A stretch of DNA of 64,000 nt from Paenibacillus ferrarius (GTDB lineage: Bacteria > Bacillota > Bacilli > Paenibacillales > NBRC-103111), in contig NZ_MBTG01000028.1 in assembly GCF_002027705.1 (NCBI RefSeq), positions 23,590 through 87,589 of the forward strand. The letters run 5' to 3'. Within the stretch, counting starts at the first letter, position 1; each line of letters opens with the position of its first letter. Positions 8,700-19,700 of this stretch are shown here, piece after piece. A program made the translations under genes and the position numbers. The notes beneath the pieces were generated by a model. The model was not told the origin of the DNA and ran no database searches. It worked only from the letters and a program-made list of their open reading frames with translations.

Positions 8700-9166
8700 A
8701 CGCGCTCCTTCAGCACACGGGATTAGCTCAACACCGCACCTTAAAGCTCCCAACAAACTCCTGAGGCCATCCGCAAAAAGATTGCACGGAGTACGAGGAT
8801 GATCCGCTAGAAGCTCTAGGCTATTTCACTCTGCTGTCAGTAAATCGACGCCAAGCATGGTCTAGTGGACATGCCCGGTCTCAAGAAAGCTGCCTGCATT
8901 CTGTAGGTTCCCTCATGTTGATCTATGCCTTTTTGTACTATGATCAAGTAGATAAAGTCTGAATTCTTAACCAAGGAAGGTGCTCGAGCCGCCTATGACT
9001 AAACGTTGTTCTAATCACTTTGGGCTGATGACGACGGGGAGTATCGCTTATTTCATTGCTTCCAAGGAAATTCCGCGCAAGTGCACCTGATCAAACGAGA
9101 GGGGAATACGCTCATTTCGTCAAATGGGGGTCTCAGGCGGTGTCCGGTTGATCTCATAATCGATAT
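8700..9166. other. Gene-free stretch with possible coding remnant
   Basis: No intact gene is visible. Bases 9030-9165 on the plus strand read without a stop as a short hydrophilic peptide (starting DDGEYRLFHCF), but there is no start or ribosome binding site and stops occur upstream. It is probably the tail of a decayed gene, since a terminator follows directly. Confidence 0.4.
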
Positions 9167-9211
9167 AATGACCTGCTAAGGCTAAGGGCCTAATGACGGG
9201 TCATTTTTTTG
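9167..9211 (+). terminator. Rho-independent terminator
   Basis: AATGACC pairs with GGTCATT across a 25-base loop, and seven T residues follow. It appears to be the relic terminator of the decayed gene upstream and insulates the chemoreceptor gene that follows. Confidence 0.65.
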
Positions 9212-9317
9212 TCGGATTTGCAATAAATTTATGCAAGATATGGTAGTCATTCTCCCTATTTTCAGCTACACTGAAGGAAGCAAAAGTTAACTATGATGCA
9301 AAATTGGGGTGCCAAAT

Positions 9318-10649
9318 ATGGCTAAGAAAGGTTTATCGATCGGGAAGAAAGCAGCACCATTTCGATTAGACTCTACGCAAGGGATCAAAGGTTTGGAAGA
9401 GTTCAAAGGAAAGCCGTTAGTCATTATTTTCTTGCGTGGAACATGGTGCCACAACTGCCAGAAGCAGATGCCGGAATTAAACGAATATTACGAGCGTTTT
9501 TTGGATAAAGGCGTTAATCTAATTGCTATTGCTGGGCAAAAGTTGGCTAACATCAAGGATTATGCGGCAGCCAAAGGCATTAAATTTCCTATTTTATCCG
9601 ATGAAACCAGAGAAGTGATCAAGTCCTACGAGGTTTTCACACCGATTAAGTGGGACTCTTTTCGTATTGCCATTCCAAGTACCTATATTATTGATGAAAA
9701 TCAAATGATTCGATATTCCTATATTGGCGAAAATCAAGCAGATCGGCCATCGGCGAAGGAAATTCTCGAGGTCATTGACACGCTGTCGATTGTTTCGGAT
9801 GACTCTGGCTCCATTCAAGAGGAGCTTCCGGTTTTCTTGGCGAACATGAAGTCTACATTAGAGCATGTAAATACATCTGCCGCCTACGTAACGAAGAGTG
9901 TAGAAGGCAATCTGCATAATATTGAAGGATTAAAGAAGGCTTCCCAACGAAACTACGAGCATTTAGAGGGGGCCGTGGACAATTATCAGAAGAAGTCGAG
10001 CGAGTTAAACGAATTCAGCCAGCAGCTTAATGCCACCTCCGATGAATTCACTGATATCCAGCAGATGAATGATCAATTGAGTCATAATATTCAAACGACA
10101 CGCGGATTAATGGATGAATTGATCAGCATGACGAATGTCGTTAATGATATGAGCGCGGTCATCTCCCAAATTTCCAAACAAACCAAAATTCTCGCCTTGA
10201 ACGCTTCGATCGAAGCAGCTCGCGCGGGTGAGCATGGCAAGGGCTTCGCTGTAGTCGCCCAGGAAGTAAGCAAACTGGCGCATGGCACCGAGGAATCGGC
10301 GGGTAGTATTACGGCACAACTGCAAGCCATTGATGAGAAAATCAATCAAAGCTTCTCTTCGTTTGCTACTTTTGAGACGACGATGAACACCGTTCGAGAA
10401 CGCATTTCAGTCAATTCCGCTCAAATCCTCACCATTTCGGATGGGATCAAGAGCATCGCAGATGACTCCTTGCAGCTGGGGGAAGAGTTGAACCAGATCA
10501 AAGACAGCCAGCAGCATGCACAGATCGATTTGAGCCAAATTCAAGAAATAGAAACGACGATTAATTCCGAAGTCAATGACATCTTGCATGATATGCATTA
10601 TCATGTCGACCAGTTGAATGCTTTGGATGAGAGAATGAAAAAGAAGTGA
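9318..10649 (+). CDS. Soluble redoxin-chemoreceptor fusion (AhpC/TSA domain + MCP signalling domain)
   Basis: About 443 residues. Residues ~7-165 form a redoxin (AhpC/TSA, thioredoxin-like) domain: GKKAAPFRLDSTQG, then FLRGTWCHNCQKQMPEL with a CxxC pair (Cys44, Cys47), and the cis-Pro loop IPSTYIIDENQ. From about 190 the protein is helical coiled coil, and residues ~285-325 carry the conserved MCP hairpin tip (ISKQTKILALNASIEAARAG, then EHGKGFAVVAQEVSKLA). No membrane segment is present, so it should act in the cytosol, signalling to CheA/CheW or a related kinase in response to thiol/peroxide state. A GTG at 9309 is an alternative start; ATG 9318 has GGGGTG at better spacing. A near-palindrome (TTGC, ATAAATTTAT, GCAA) lies at 9218-9236. 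Function is inferred from domains only. Confidence 0.9.
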   Translation: MAKKGLSIGKKAAPFRLDSTQGIKGLEEFKGKPLVIIFLRGTWCHNCQKQMPELNEYYERFLDKGVNLIAIAGQKLANIKDYAAAKGIKFPILSDETREVIKSYEVFTPIKWDSFRIAIPSTYIIDENQMIRYSYIGENQADRPSAKEILEVIDTLSIVSDDSGSIQEELPVFLANMKSTLEHVNTSAAYVTKSVEGNLHNIEGLKKASQRNYEHLEGAVDNYQKKSSELNEFSQQLNATSDEFTDIQQMNDQLSHNIQTTRGLMDELISMTNVVNDMSAVISQISKQTKILALNASIEAARAGEHGKGFAVVAQEVSKLAHGTEESAGSITAQLQAIDEKINQSFSSFATFETTMNTVRERISVNSAQILTISDGIKSIADDSLQLGEELNQIKDSQQHAQIDLSQIQEIETTINSEVNDILHDMHYHVDQLNALDERMKKK

Positions 10650-10729
10650 AGAGCGGAATTTAGTGAATGCGGAGTGAAAACTAGGCAAACAAGTAAGAAA
10701 AGAGTAGTAGTTTAGTGAAGCTCCTTCAT

Positions 10730-10761
10730 AAGCCCTTTGGCTTAGTGGATGGGGCTTTTTG
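10730..10761 (+). terminator. Possible terminator after the chemoreceptor gene
   Basis: AAGCCC pairs with GGGCTT over a 16-base loop, followed by a short T-run. It is weaker than others in the window. The rest of 10650-10999 shows nothing besides the leader of the serine dehydratase operon. Confidence 0.5.
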
Positions 10762-10999
10762 CTGGCCCAGTTCTTATTGCTGGGGTTCAATAACAGTCGG
10801 GATGAGATGGTGTTTTACATGCAAAGACTATTTATACGTGAATATGTTACTATGGAGGTTGACTGCACATAGAGCCGCAAATGCCGCCTGGATTGGAAAA
10901 GCAAGCTTTTGTGGAAATATAAGGATAAAACGACGCCTTGTCTTTCTGTGAATCGCTTCATACAATAGAAGAAGGAACATCATAAGAATGGAGCGCTGC

Positions 11000-11680
11000 A
11001 TGATGCGGTTTAAAGATGTATTTTCCATCATCGGGCCATCCATGATTGGCCCCTCCAGCTCCCATACGGCTGGAGCTGTTCGTCTGGGACGTGTCGCCAG
11101 ACAGCTGTTGGGTGAGCAGCCAACCAAGGCTGAAATTACGTTATTTGGATCCTTTGCCGATACGTATAAGGGACATGGCACTGATTTGGCACTTGTTGGC
11201 GGATTGCTGGATTTCGAAACCGACGATCCGCGTATTCCAACGGCTGCTGAAGAAGCCGAAACGCTAGGTGTTGAAATTGCTTTCCTTACAAGCAAAGACA
11301 AAGCAGACCACCCTAACACGGTACAGTTTGCTCTTTCATCCGGTACGCGCGAAGTGACCATGACGGGCGCATCCATTGGAGGCGGCAACGTTGAAATTGT
11401 GAACGTCAACGATTTTGATGTAAAGTTTACAGCCGTGTATCCGACGTTAGTCATTTCTCATCATGATCGTCCGGGGATGATTGCTGATATTACGACCTTG
11501 TTGGGGCGCAACCAAATCAATATTGGGTTTATGGATCTGGATCGGAAAGGCCGTGATCGCGAAGCGATGACGGTTATTGAAACGGATGCGGACATTCCAG
11601 ATTCTTTGATTGAAGAGCTGATGAATTTAAGTATGATTACGAATATACGAAAAGTGGATCTCTCAGAAAGAGGCGATTAA
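11000..11680 (+). CDS. sdaAB: L-serine dehydratase, iron-sulfur-dependent, beta subunit
   Basis: About 226 residues. The N-terminal half has the serine-dehydratase beta signature FSIIGPSMIGPSSSHTAGAVRLGR. The C-terminal part (from about 150) is an ACT domain (TLVISHHDRPGMIADITTLL) that usually binds serine as a regulator. With the alpha subunit it deaminates L-serine to pyruvate and ammonia using a 4Fe-4S cluster. An upstream ATG (10988) is possible, but the GGAG at 10990-10993 favours ATG 11000 or 11003, giving MRFKDVFSI. The alpha subunit gene follows immediately with no gap. Confidence 0.95.
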   Translation: MMRFKDVFSIIGPSMIGPSSSHTAGAVRLGRVARQLLGEQPTKAEITLFGSFADTYKGHGTDLALVGGLLDFETDDPRIPTAAEEAETLGVEIAFLTSKDKADHPNTVQFALSSGTREVTMTGASIGGGNVEIVNVNDFDVKFTAVYPTLVISHHDRPGMIADITTLLGRNQINIGFMDLDRKGRDREAMTVIETDADIPDSLIEELMNLSMITNIRKVDLSERGD

Positions 11681-12565
11681 ATGAGATTCAGGACATTAAA
11701 ACAACTGGCTGAGCTCAGCATGTCAGAGGGAAAGACAATTGCCGAAGTCATGCTGGCCGACCAAAGCCAAGAATCAGGGAAGCCGCCGGAGTATGTATTT
11801 CAAAAGATGCGCGACTACTACCAGATTATGAAAGAAGCTGTTGCCAAGGGGCTGACTGAGGATACCACCTCGCGGAGCGGGTTAACGGGGAAAGATGCGC
11901 AGCGCGTTGCCAGCTATTTAACCACCTCTGAAGCTTCATTAGGTGAAGAAGCTTGCAAAGCGATGGCTTATGCCCTTGCTGTATCCGAAGTCAACGCGTC
12001 CATGGGCCGGATTATTGCGACACCGACGGCTGGTTCCTGCGGCATTATTCCCGGTGTTTTTATTAGCAGTCAGCAGCGTTTCGGCTGGGATGACGATCAT
12101 ATGGTGAATGGGTTGTTAAGTGCAGGCGCCATCGGTTACGTGATTGCGAATAATTCTTTCGTCTCGGGTGCCGAGGGAGGCTGCCAAGCCGAAGTCGGCT
12201 CTGCCATTGGAATGGCCGCGGGGGCGCTGGTTGAGCTTCGCGGCGGCACACCGGAGCAGGCGATGCATGCGGTCGGGCTTGCGCTTAAGAACACCCTTGG
12301 GCTCATTTGTGACCCAGTGGGCGGCTTGGTTGAGATCCCTTGTATCGTTCGCAATGGATTCGGTGCGGTGAATGCCATGGCAGCGGCCGATATGGCTTTG
12401 GCCGGTGTTAGATCGGTCATCCCTTCGGACGAAGTCGTCCAAGTGATGTATGAAGTGGGCACGGCGATGCCTGAGAAACACCGCGAGACCGCCAAAGGAG
12501 GCCTGGCGCAGACGCCAACAGGCCGGCAGATTATGAAAGAGCTTAATTTGAGCAAAAAGCGATAG
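11681..12565 (+). CDS. sdaAA: L-serine dehydratase, iron-sulfur-dependent, alpha subunit
   Basis: A 294-residue catalytic subunit. Cysteines for the oxygen-labile 4Fe-4S cluster appear in TAGSCGIIPGV, GGCQAEVGSAIGMAAGA and LICDPVGGLVEIPC, the family pattern. The length matches Bacillus SdaAA (about 300). It begins on the base after the beta-subunit stop, so translation is coupled, and the operon ends at a strong terminator. The enzyme opens serine to pyruvate for catabolism. All key residues are present and nothing is unusual. Confidence 0.96.
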   Translation: MRFRTLKQLAELSMSEGKTIAEVMLADQSQESGKPPEYVFQKMRDYYQIMKEAVAKGLTEDTTSRSGLTGKDAQRVASYLTTSEASLGEEACKAMAYALAVSEVNASMGRIIATPTAGSCGIIPGVFISSQQRFGWDDDHMVNGLLSAGAIGYVIANNSFVSGAEGGCQAEVGSAIGMAAGALVELRGGTPEQAMHAVGLALKNTLGLICDPVGGLVEIPCIVRNGFGAVNAMAAADMALAGVRSVIPSDEVVQVMYEVGTAMPEKHRETAKGGLAQTPTGRQIMKELNLSKKR

Positions 12566-12572
12566 AGAGAGG

Positions 12573-12606
12573 AACCTGCGGCGGGTAGCCGCAGGTTTTT
12601 TTGTTG
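12573..12606 (+). terminator. Strong terminator of the sdaAB-sdaAA operon
   Basis: AACCTGCGGC pairs with GCCGCAGGTT across a short loop, followed by seven T residues. Confidence 0.92.
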
Positions 12607-12907
12607 TTTTAGCGCTAAGGTGGGCGAAAAGCTTAAGATGACCTCCTTAAAGCTGAAAAACAGGCTTACAGGGGGAAGGTGCTGATTTCTCCGCGAGTGG
12701 AAGCTGAGAGGCTGAAAAACAGCCCTAAGGTGAGGCAGGATGCGCGAGAGGAGCTGCATAAAATCAAAACGATCATAAGGTTGAGGGATGATTCCTATCC
12801 CCTGACCTTATTTTGCCTGGATGTCGGTGGGAAGACAGAGTCTGCCAAGGGGAAAACATCGAGTTCGCTCTGACCTGGCTGAAAAAGTGCTCTCCACTTG
12901 ATAAGAA

Positions 12908-13194
12908 GGCAGTCTCGCCCCCCCGAAGCAGGTAATATCCGCCCAAAAGCAAGCTGAGCCTGCCGAAAAGGCAGTCTCACAAGAAGAAAAGCCCCCACCC
13001 CGCTCTGAGCCTGCCAAAAAGGCAGTCTCGACTCCTGAAGCAGGTAATATCGGCACAAAAGCAAGCTTAGCCTGCCGAAAAGGCAGTCTCACAAGAAGAA
13101 AAGCCCCCACCCCGCTCTGAGCCTGCCAAAAAGGCAGTCTCGCCCCCCGAGGCAGGTAAAAATCCGCGCAAAAGCAAGCTGAGCCTGGAGATTT
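12908..13194. repeat. 112-113 bp tandem repeat built from CCTGCC-AAAAA-GGCAG hairpins
   Basis: GGCAGTCTCG followed by a C-rich segment and GCAGGTAA begins at 12908, 13021 and 13133, giving two full units of 112-113 bp and a partial third. Each unit carries two CCTGCC(A/G)AAAAGGCAGTCTC hairpins. Frames across it are open by chance. Bases 12607-12907 hold no recognisable gene, and 13195-13480 is AT-rich promoter-like DNA. Confidence 0.85.
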
Positions 13195-13542
13195 TACACA
13201 GGGAGTTGGCCTATGATAATTGTGAACATATGTTAATTTTAATATTTATCTTATGTTCATTTATGGTTCATTTCGAGATTAAATTTATTTGGGAATACAT
13301 GGAACAATGATGATAATTTTCTTAAAAATAGGTAGTATTTACCTTATAGAATACCGTTTTTCCACGAAATTACATTAAAGAAATTATGTTCATTCGAAAT
13401 AAATCTTTTTTTTAAAAATTTACATTCACCTAACAAATTCAGAATTGAATCATGTTATAATTCCATTGATTCTGCGCATAGAGGAGTAGTATGCACGGGG
13501 GTAGAGGGAGGGGAGTAGGGATTAACGACCATAAAAAAGCCG

Positions 13543-13625
13543 CTATCCATTAGCTTTTGGCGGGGCGCATGGATAGACAGCTGATGAGGCTTCTTAGCGA
13601 ATGAGAATGCTCTTTCGTTAGGAAG
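13543..13625 (+). promoter_or_regulatory. Two stem-loops upstream of the giant SLH protein gene
   Basis: CTATCCAT (13543-13550) pairs with ATGGATAG (13569-13576). CTTCTTAGCGAA (13590-13601) pairs with TTCGTTAGGAAG (13614-13625) with two G-U pairs. A TATAAT at 13634-13639 follows, so the hairpins may be operator DNA or, if transcription starts upstream, a structured leader. No riboswitch class I know fits. Confidence 0.4.
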
Positions 13626-13740
13626 TTCTACTCTATAATGTAACAGAAATTGGAATCTGTATGCAAATCGGCATTAGAAGAACGGACAGTAAAATAGATG
13701 TTATTCACATCTACTGATTTCAGGGAGGCGAATCTTATTC

Positions 13741-16700
13741 ATGTTTCAATATATAAGTAAGCATAAGAAGTGGTACAGCCTCATTATGACCCTTGTTATG
13801 TTAGTAACAATGGCGATTCCACTGCGACCCATTGGAGCGGAAACGGCTTCTACAACATTAGTAAAATGGGATTTTGCCAACTCAACGCCAACCGCGACGG
13901 AGGGGATATCGGAGAACCTGAGCAAGCAGGTATCTGTAGTTGGGGCTGGTACCTTGGGGTATGTAGCAGGAGCTTCAGATAAAGCTGCTACGACAACCAA
14001 TTGGGTGGCGGATAGTTCCTACTGGGAAGCCCCGTTTGTGACAACGGGTTACACGGGAATTCAATTATCTTCCAAACAAGGAAGTTCGAACAAGGGGCCC
14101 AAAGATTTTAAAGTTCAGTATAGTTTAGATCACTCTACATGGAAAGATGTACCCAATAGTGCTGTTGTAACTGCAAACAATTTTACGTCAGGCGTGTTAA
14201 GTAATCTTAGCTTGCCTTCAGAGGTAGATAATCAAAGCATCGTGTATGTAAGATGGGTAGTTGCCTCTACGATTGCTGCTGATGGTACTGCGATCACTAG
14301 CGGAGGGACGAGCAAAATTGATGATATCGTCATCACAGGCACCTCCAAGAACCCTTCGAATACGCCGCAAACAGCAGCTCCAGTCGCAGCTAAGCTTTCT
14401 TTTCCTACATTAACTAATGTAAAGGGAACAGCTGGGGCGGTAGGAAGCAGTGTGCAGGTCGCTGTATATTTTGACGACAATGCCTTGGCTGGAGCAACAA
14501 CAGCTGCAGTAGACGGCTCGTTTGATCTAACGATCACCAACGCGCAGTCCAAAGCCTCTGTGTTTATCACAGCGACTGAAAATGGCAAAGATCCAAGCAA
14601 TAAGGTTCAGGTAAACCTCACGGTAGCTCCCAAAACGGCTCTTCCTGTTGCATCGAAAATCACATTCCCGAATGTGTTAACGATCAATGGTGCCGCAGGA
14701 GCTGTTACAGCGAACAGTTCCGTTACGATCAACTTGGCGGATAACTCGATAGCTGGTTCAGGAACGGCGGGAGCAGATGGTTCTTTTGCCATTAGCCTAA
14801 CAAATCCAAACTCGAATACTGTCGTATATGTTACTGCGCAAGAGCAAGGGAAAACAAGCAGCGATAAGGTTGCTATTACGCTTGCTACACTTGCAGACTC
14901 TTACAAAGCTGGAGACATTGTCTTTAGTCAGTTTTATGTAAATGGCGGTAATAGCGGCGCGTTCTATAAAACCAAATTTTTAGAACTGTATAACACGACA
15001 GACCAAGATATCAATTTGAATGGCTGGTCTGTTGCCTACACAGCGGCGGGTACCATGGCGTTTGCGGCTGGAAAACCGCTAGCAGGGATCATTAAAGCGC
15101 ATGGCTACTACTTGATTGCTGGAAATACAGGCGCGACAGGTGCAGCTTTGCCTGTGAAACCTGACATCGATTTGGGAAGCGGGATAAACCCAAGCGCATC
15201 AACGGGAGGAGCCTTTGTTCTTGCCAAGAAGACGGACGCTGTAACAGGTACAGCCGATACGGATGTTATCGATCTGTTGGCTTTTACGAACGCTTCGACA
15301 ACGACATTTAAAAACCCGCTTTACTGGGGACAACCTTTTGTGGCTACCAATCTAGGAAGCGGTACGATCTTACGGAAAACGATGGAAGGATCGGATCCAA
15401 GAGGTGCGGTTGGTTCAAACAATGGCTGGTTTACGAAAGATCCATCCAAGGATTTTGTTGTGAATGCACCTTCTTCCACCAGCAATCCGGCTGAAATTAT
15501 TATTCGCAATTCAAGCTATATGATTTCACCAGTTGCTTCCAAAATTACGCTTTCCACAAGTGGAAACACAAGTCAGGCAGTGGGCACAGCAGGAGCGGTT
15601 CCAGGCGCTTCAACTGTAAAAGCCTACCTTGAGAACAATGGTGTAGTAACAAGTGCAGCTCAAGTTACAGCTGCTGCAGATGGCTCTTTTACACTGAGCT
15701 ACACGAATTCCACCAATAACCCTACTGTTTATCTCACACATACGGATACACAAGAAAGCAAATACACACAGATTCAAGTAGCTGGATCTAACACGCAGAC
15801 GTCTACAATTGCTAATTTACGTAAAAACGATATAAACGGATTTCCGCTTAGTCTAGGTTACACCGCTACGATCGAAGGGGTTATTACCTCAACGAATGGT
15901 GCGCTGGGCAGCGAATTAACAAGCTTTTACGTGCAGGATGCTACAGGCGGTATGAATATTATTAGCCCTATTTCTCCTGCCTATGAAGTTAAAGTTGGCA
16001 AAAAATTGCGTTTGACAGGTCATGTTGTCATGACTAGCGGTACAACACAATTTGTTCCTTCAACGGTAACGGAATTAGGAGATGACACGGCTCCAGTGCC
16101 TGTATCTATTCCTCTAACGGCCCTGAGCAGTTACGCGACGGCGGAACAACTGGAAGGAAAATTCGTTTCTTTTAAAGCGAAAGTGACGAATATTCCTGCA
16201 TCTGGTCCGGATTACAACGTAACGGTTACAGATGAATCAGACAACACAGCGATCGTGAGTCTCTTAAGCACTACAGGCATTGACGTGGCTGGCGGGGCTG
16301 TGACACTTGGTGAAACTTATACCTTCACGGGGATTGTGAAGCAAGCCAAGATCACTTCGCCTTATACGAGCGGTTATATGGTAATGCCTAGAGCAGCTTC
16401 TGACATTTTGGGAGAGCTGCAAATTGCTCACACGCCGTTAACGAAAGCGTATATCGGTGTCGATACGAGCTTCAAAGCTTCCGTGAAGTTTGCGGATCGT
16501 GTAACGGTTTGGTACAAAGGGCAGCTTGATGCTGCGTATACACCAATTGCTTTAGCTTCAGCAGATAAGCTGAATTACAACGGCAAAATTGCTGCAGGCA
16601 GCATGCCAACCGGAAAGCTCTTGTATTATATGGAAGCTGTAAACCAGAGTACCACCAAAAGTGTAGGCAGCAGTTCAGCCCCTATTACCGTGGATATTGT

Positions 16701-19700
16701 GGAAGATACAGATGGACCGGAGTATACAGATCTGCTTCCTCTAGAGGGAGACGAGCTGGAAACCAAACATCCGGCTATATCAGCTACTCTGGATGATGCG
16801 AATGGTGTTGATCCTGCATCTATTCGGATTTATATCGATGATCTAGCGCATGATTTTACATCTAAGGCTGTAATTACAGAGACAAGAATTAAGCTGGTCT
16901 TAACGACAGCAGATGATTTGAGTGCCGGAGAGCATACCATCATTCTTAAAGGCCAAGATAAACTTGGCAATGCCTCCACAAAATCATGGAAGTTCAAAAT
17001 TGCGGAAAGATTCGTCGGCGGTAATCACTATTACGGGACAACGCATAACCATACGAACATTTCTCATGATGCGGATGGTTCGCCGGAAAGTGCCTTGATT
17101 GCAGCGAAAGCGCACCATTACGACTTTTTCGCTTTTTCTGATCACTCGCATGATATCGACTCTTCCTTAGTCGGCTCGGATAACGTGGATCACAACGGGA
17201 TGCCAGAGCGGACAGGCGGATCGAACTGGGCGTTGACCAAAAGCCTCGCAAAAGATTATACGAAGGATGGAAGTTTCGTTGTATTCCCTGCCTTCGAAAT
17301 GACTTCAACAACTTGGGGACATTCCAATGTATTTGGAACATCGAATTTTATCGACCGGGTTGAAAGTGGCGGCAAGTATCAAAATTTACAGAGCTACTAT
17401 GCTTGGGTTCTGACTTACGATAATATCGTGGCTCAATTCAATCATCCGGCTATGTCAGCCAATGCTTTCGATAATTTTATTCCCTATGATAAAAATGTTG
17501 ATCGACTCTTTACGATGTTAGAAGTAGGTAACGGTTCTGGTAAATATTCGTATGCAAACGCGCAGGATAAGTTTTTCAGTGCGCTTGATCTAGGATGGCA
17601 TGTCGCTCCGACGTATGGAGAAGACAACCATGATGCGACATGGGGAGAAACTAAGCAGCGTACGGTTATCGTCGCTAAGGATCTAACGCAAGACTCGCTA
17701 ATGGACGCTATGCGCAAGAAAAGAGTTTACTTTACGGAAGATCCAAACGCCAAACTAGAAGTATCCGCCAGCGGCTGGTACATGGGCTCAACAACAGATT
17801 CCAAAACATTGGATTTTCAAATTGTTGGCAGTGATTCGGTTCTGGAACAGAAATCAGATCCTGCTTACAGCTATCTGAAAACCGTAAGCAATGACAATAT
17901 TGCTAAGGTGGAACTCATTACGAATGGCGGAAGAGTGATAGACACTTATGTGCCTAAAACGGATAGTACTTCCTTTACTTGGTCGCCTACCGTTAATGTG
18001 ATCGGCGGACAGCAATGGTTTGTGACACGGGTAACGCAAAAGGATGGAGATCGCATCTATTCGTCGCCGATTTGGTCGCCAGTTGAGCCTATTGCGGTTA
18101 AAGTAAGCAATGTTTCTGCTGTTGAGGGAGCCGTTGTAGGTGGATATGATGCACCGCTCAAAGCAGGAATCAGCAACATGGGGACAGTGGATGTTACTAA
18201 CCTCACGGCTCACTTTTACTATGATCAAGTAGATGCAGCTCATCTTATCGGTGATGCGCAAGTCGCTTCTCTGAAAACGAATAGCTCAACTACAGCTAGT
18301 GTGGTTTGGAGCAAGCCTCCAGCTGGAGATCATCGCGTCATCGTCGTTATGAATTCGACGGATCAAGATTTGGGAGACAATAAATTCGAACAAGCGTTTA
18401 CTGTAAAACCTCCCCTTGGAAAAACAATCTTGATCGATGCTTCCAAGAACAATGAAAATACGACCAAAGATACAGGGACGTACAAAGATAACTTGAAGCT
18501 GTTTACAACGATGATGAGACAACAGGGATATACGGTAGCCGAGAATACGGCGGCTATTACAGACGATACGCTTAAATCTGCGGCTGTCTTGTATATTTCA
18601 CACCCATCGTCCAGTTATGGCTCTGCCGAGATTGCTGCTATCACTAAATTTGTAGCGCAAGGCGGATCTCTCTACTTAGCGGAGAAAAGCAATTATGGCG
18701 GTTCCAATCAAAATCTGAATGCCATTTTAGCAGGTGCAGGCTCAAGTCTCATGGTCAATAATGATGGCGTGTTCGATGAAACGGCCGATGGGAACTTCTG
18801 GGGAACACCACTGACTTCTAATTTCTCAGTCCGTGCTCATCCGAAGCCGGTTAGCAATAACTTAACCGATTTTGTTCCAACGATTGAATACTACAGTGGA
18901 TCCAGTGTGGCGAAAAGTGATGGCAAGGGGAATAAAGTTGCCTTGACTGATACAGATGCTTTGACGATTCTAGTTCGCGGGAATGAATCAACGTTCCAAG
19001 ATGCGGCTCAAATCAAAGCAGATTCTGTCGCCTATAATCCTCGCACACCTAATGGAAAAGCGGGTCCAGCTTTAACGGATGTAACAGGCGGGTCAGCTAT
19101 TCCTCTCGTTGCATCTGAAATTGTCGGCAAGGGCAGAATAGTCGTTTCCGGTATGAACATTTTCAACGATAAACAAATGGATCAAACATTTAATGCCAAA
19201 GGTAATGATCCGTTTGCCATGAATGTGATGAACTGGTTATCACACTTGGAACCCAAAGTAACGCCAATCGGTGATGCACGTAATTTAGCCGAAGGTACAA
19301 CCGTTCTGGTCCAAGGCAAGGTAACGACCGCAGCAGGGAACTTCTTCGATTCAGCTTATGTACAAGATGAAACCGGCGGTATTATGGCGTTTAATGAAGT
19401 ACCAGTTGGCACTCTTAAATTAGGCGATGTTGTTCGTGTATATGGACACATCAAAATTTTTGAAAATAATACAGAGCTCGAATTTGATAAATTTGATAAC
19501 AGTATTGTGAAGGTTAGTTCAGGTACTCCGCTTGTTCCTAAAGTTGTGAGTACGAAGGATTCCATCTCGGATGCTTACCAAGGCCAATTGGTCAAGGTAA
19601 CAGGTAATGTCGTCGCAAGACCAGACGCTACAACGTATGTAATTAACGATGGTTCTGGCGAAGTTATGGTATTCGTGGATGGATACATTATTAATCAAAG

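Noticed and set aside
10828..11454. 208-residue minus-strand frame over the start of sdaAB
   Set aside because: It is antisense to a well-defined enzyme gene and has no motif or ribosome binding site of its own.
12136..12759. 207-residue minus-strand frame over sdaAA and its terminator
   Set aside because: It reads through a strong terminator hairpin and is antisense to the conserved Fe-S subunit.
12908..13194. Possible CRISPR array or cobalamin riboswitch
   Set aside because: Unit length (112-113 bp), near-identical whole units and lack of unique spacers exclude CRISPR. The GGCAG/CTGCC similarity to the B12 box is limited to a few bases and no B12 gene follows.
13580..13603. CTGATGAG followed by GAA, resembling a hammerhead ribozyme core
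   Set aside because: The GAAA box is incomplete and stem II would have only two base pairs; the bases are better explained by the 12-bp stem at 13590-13625.
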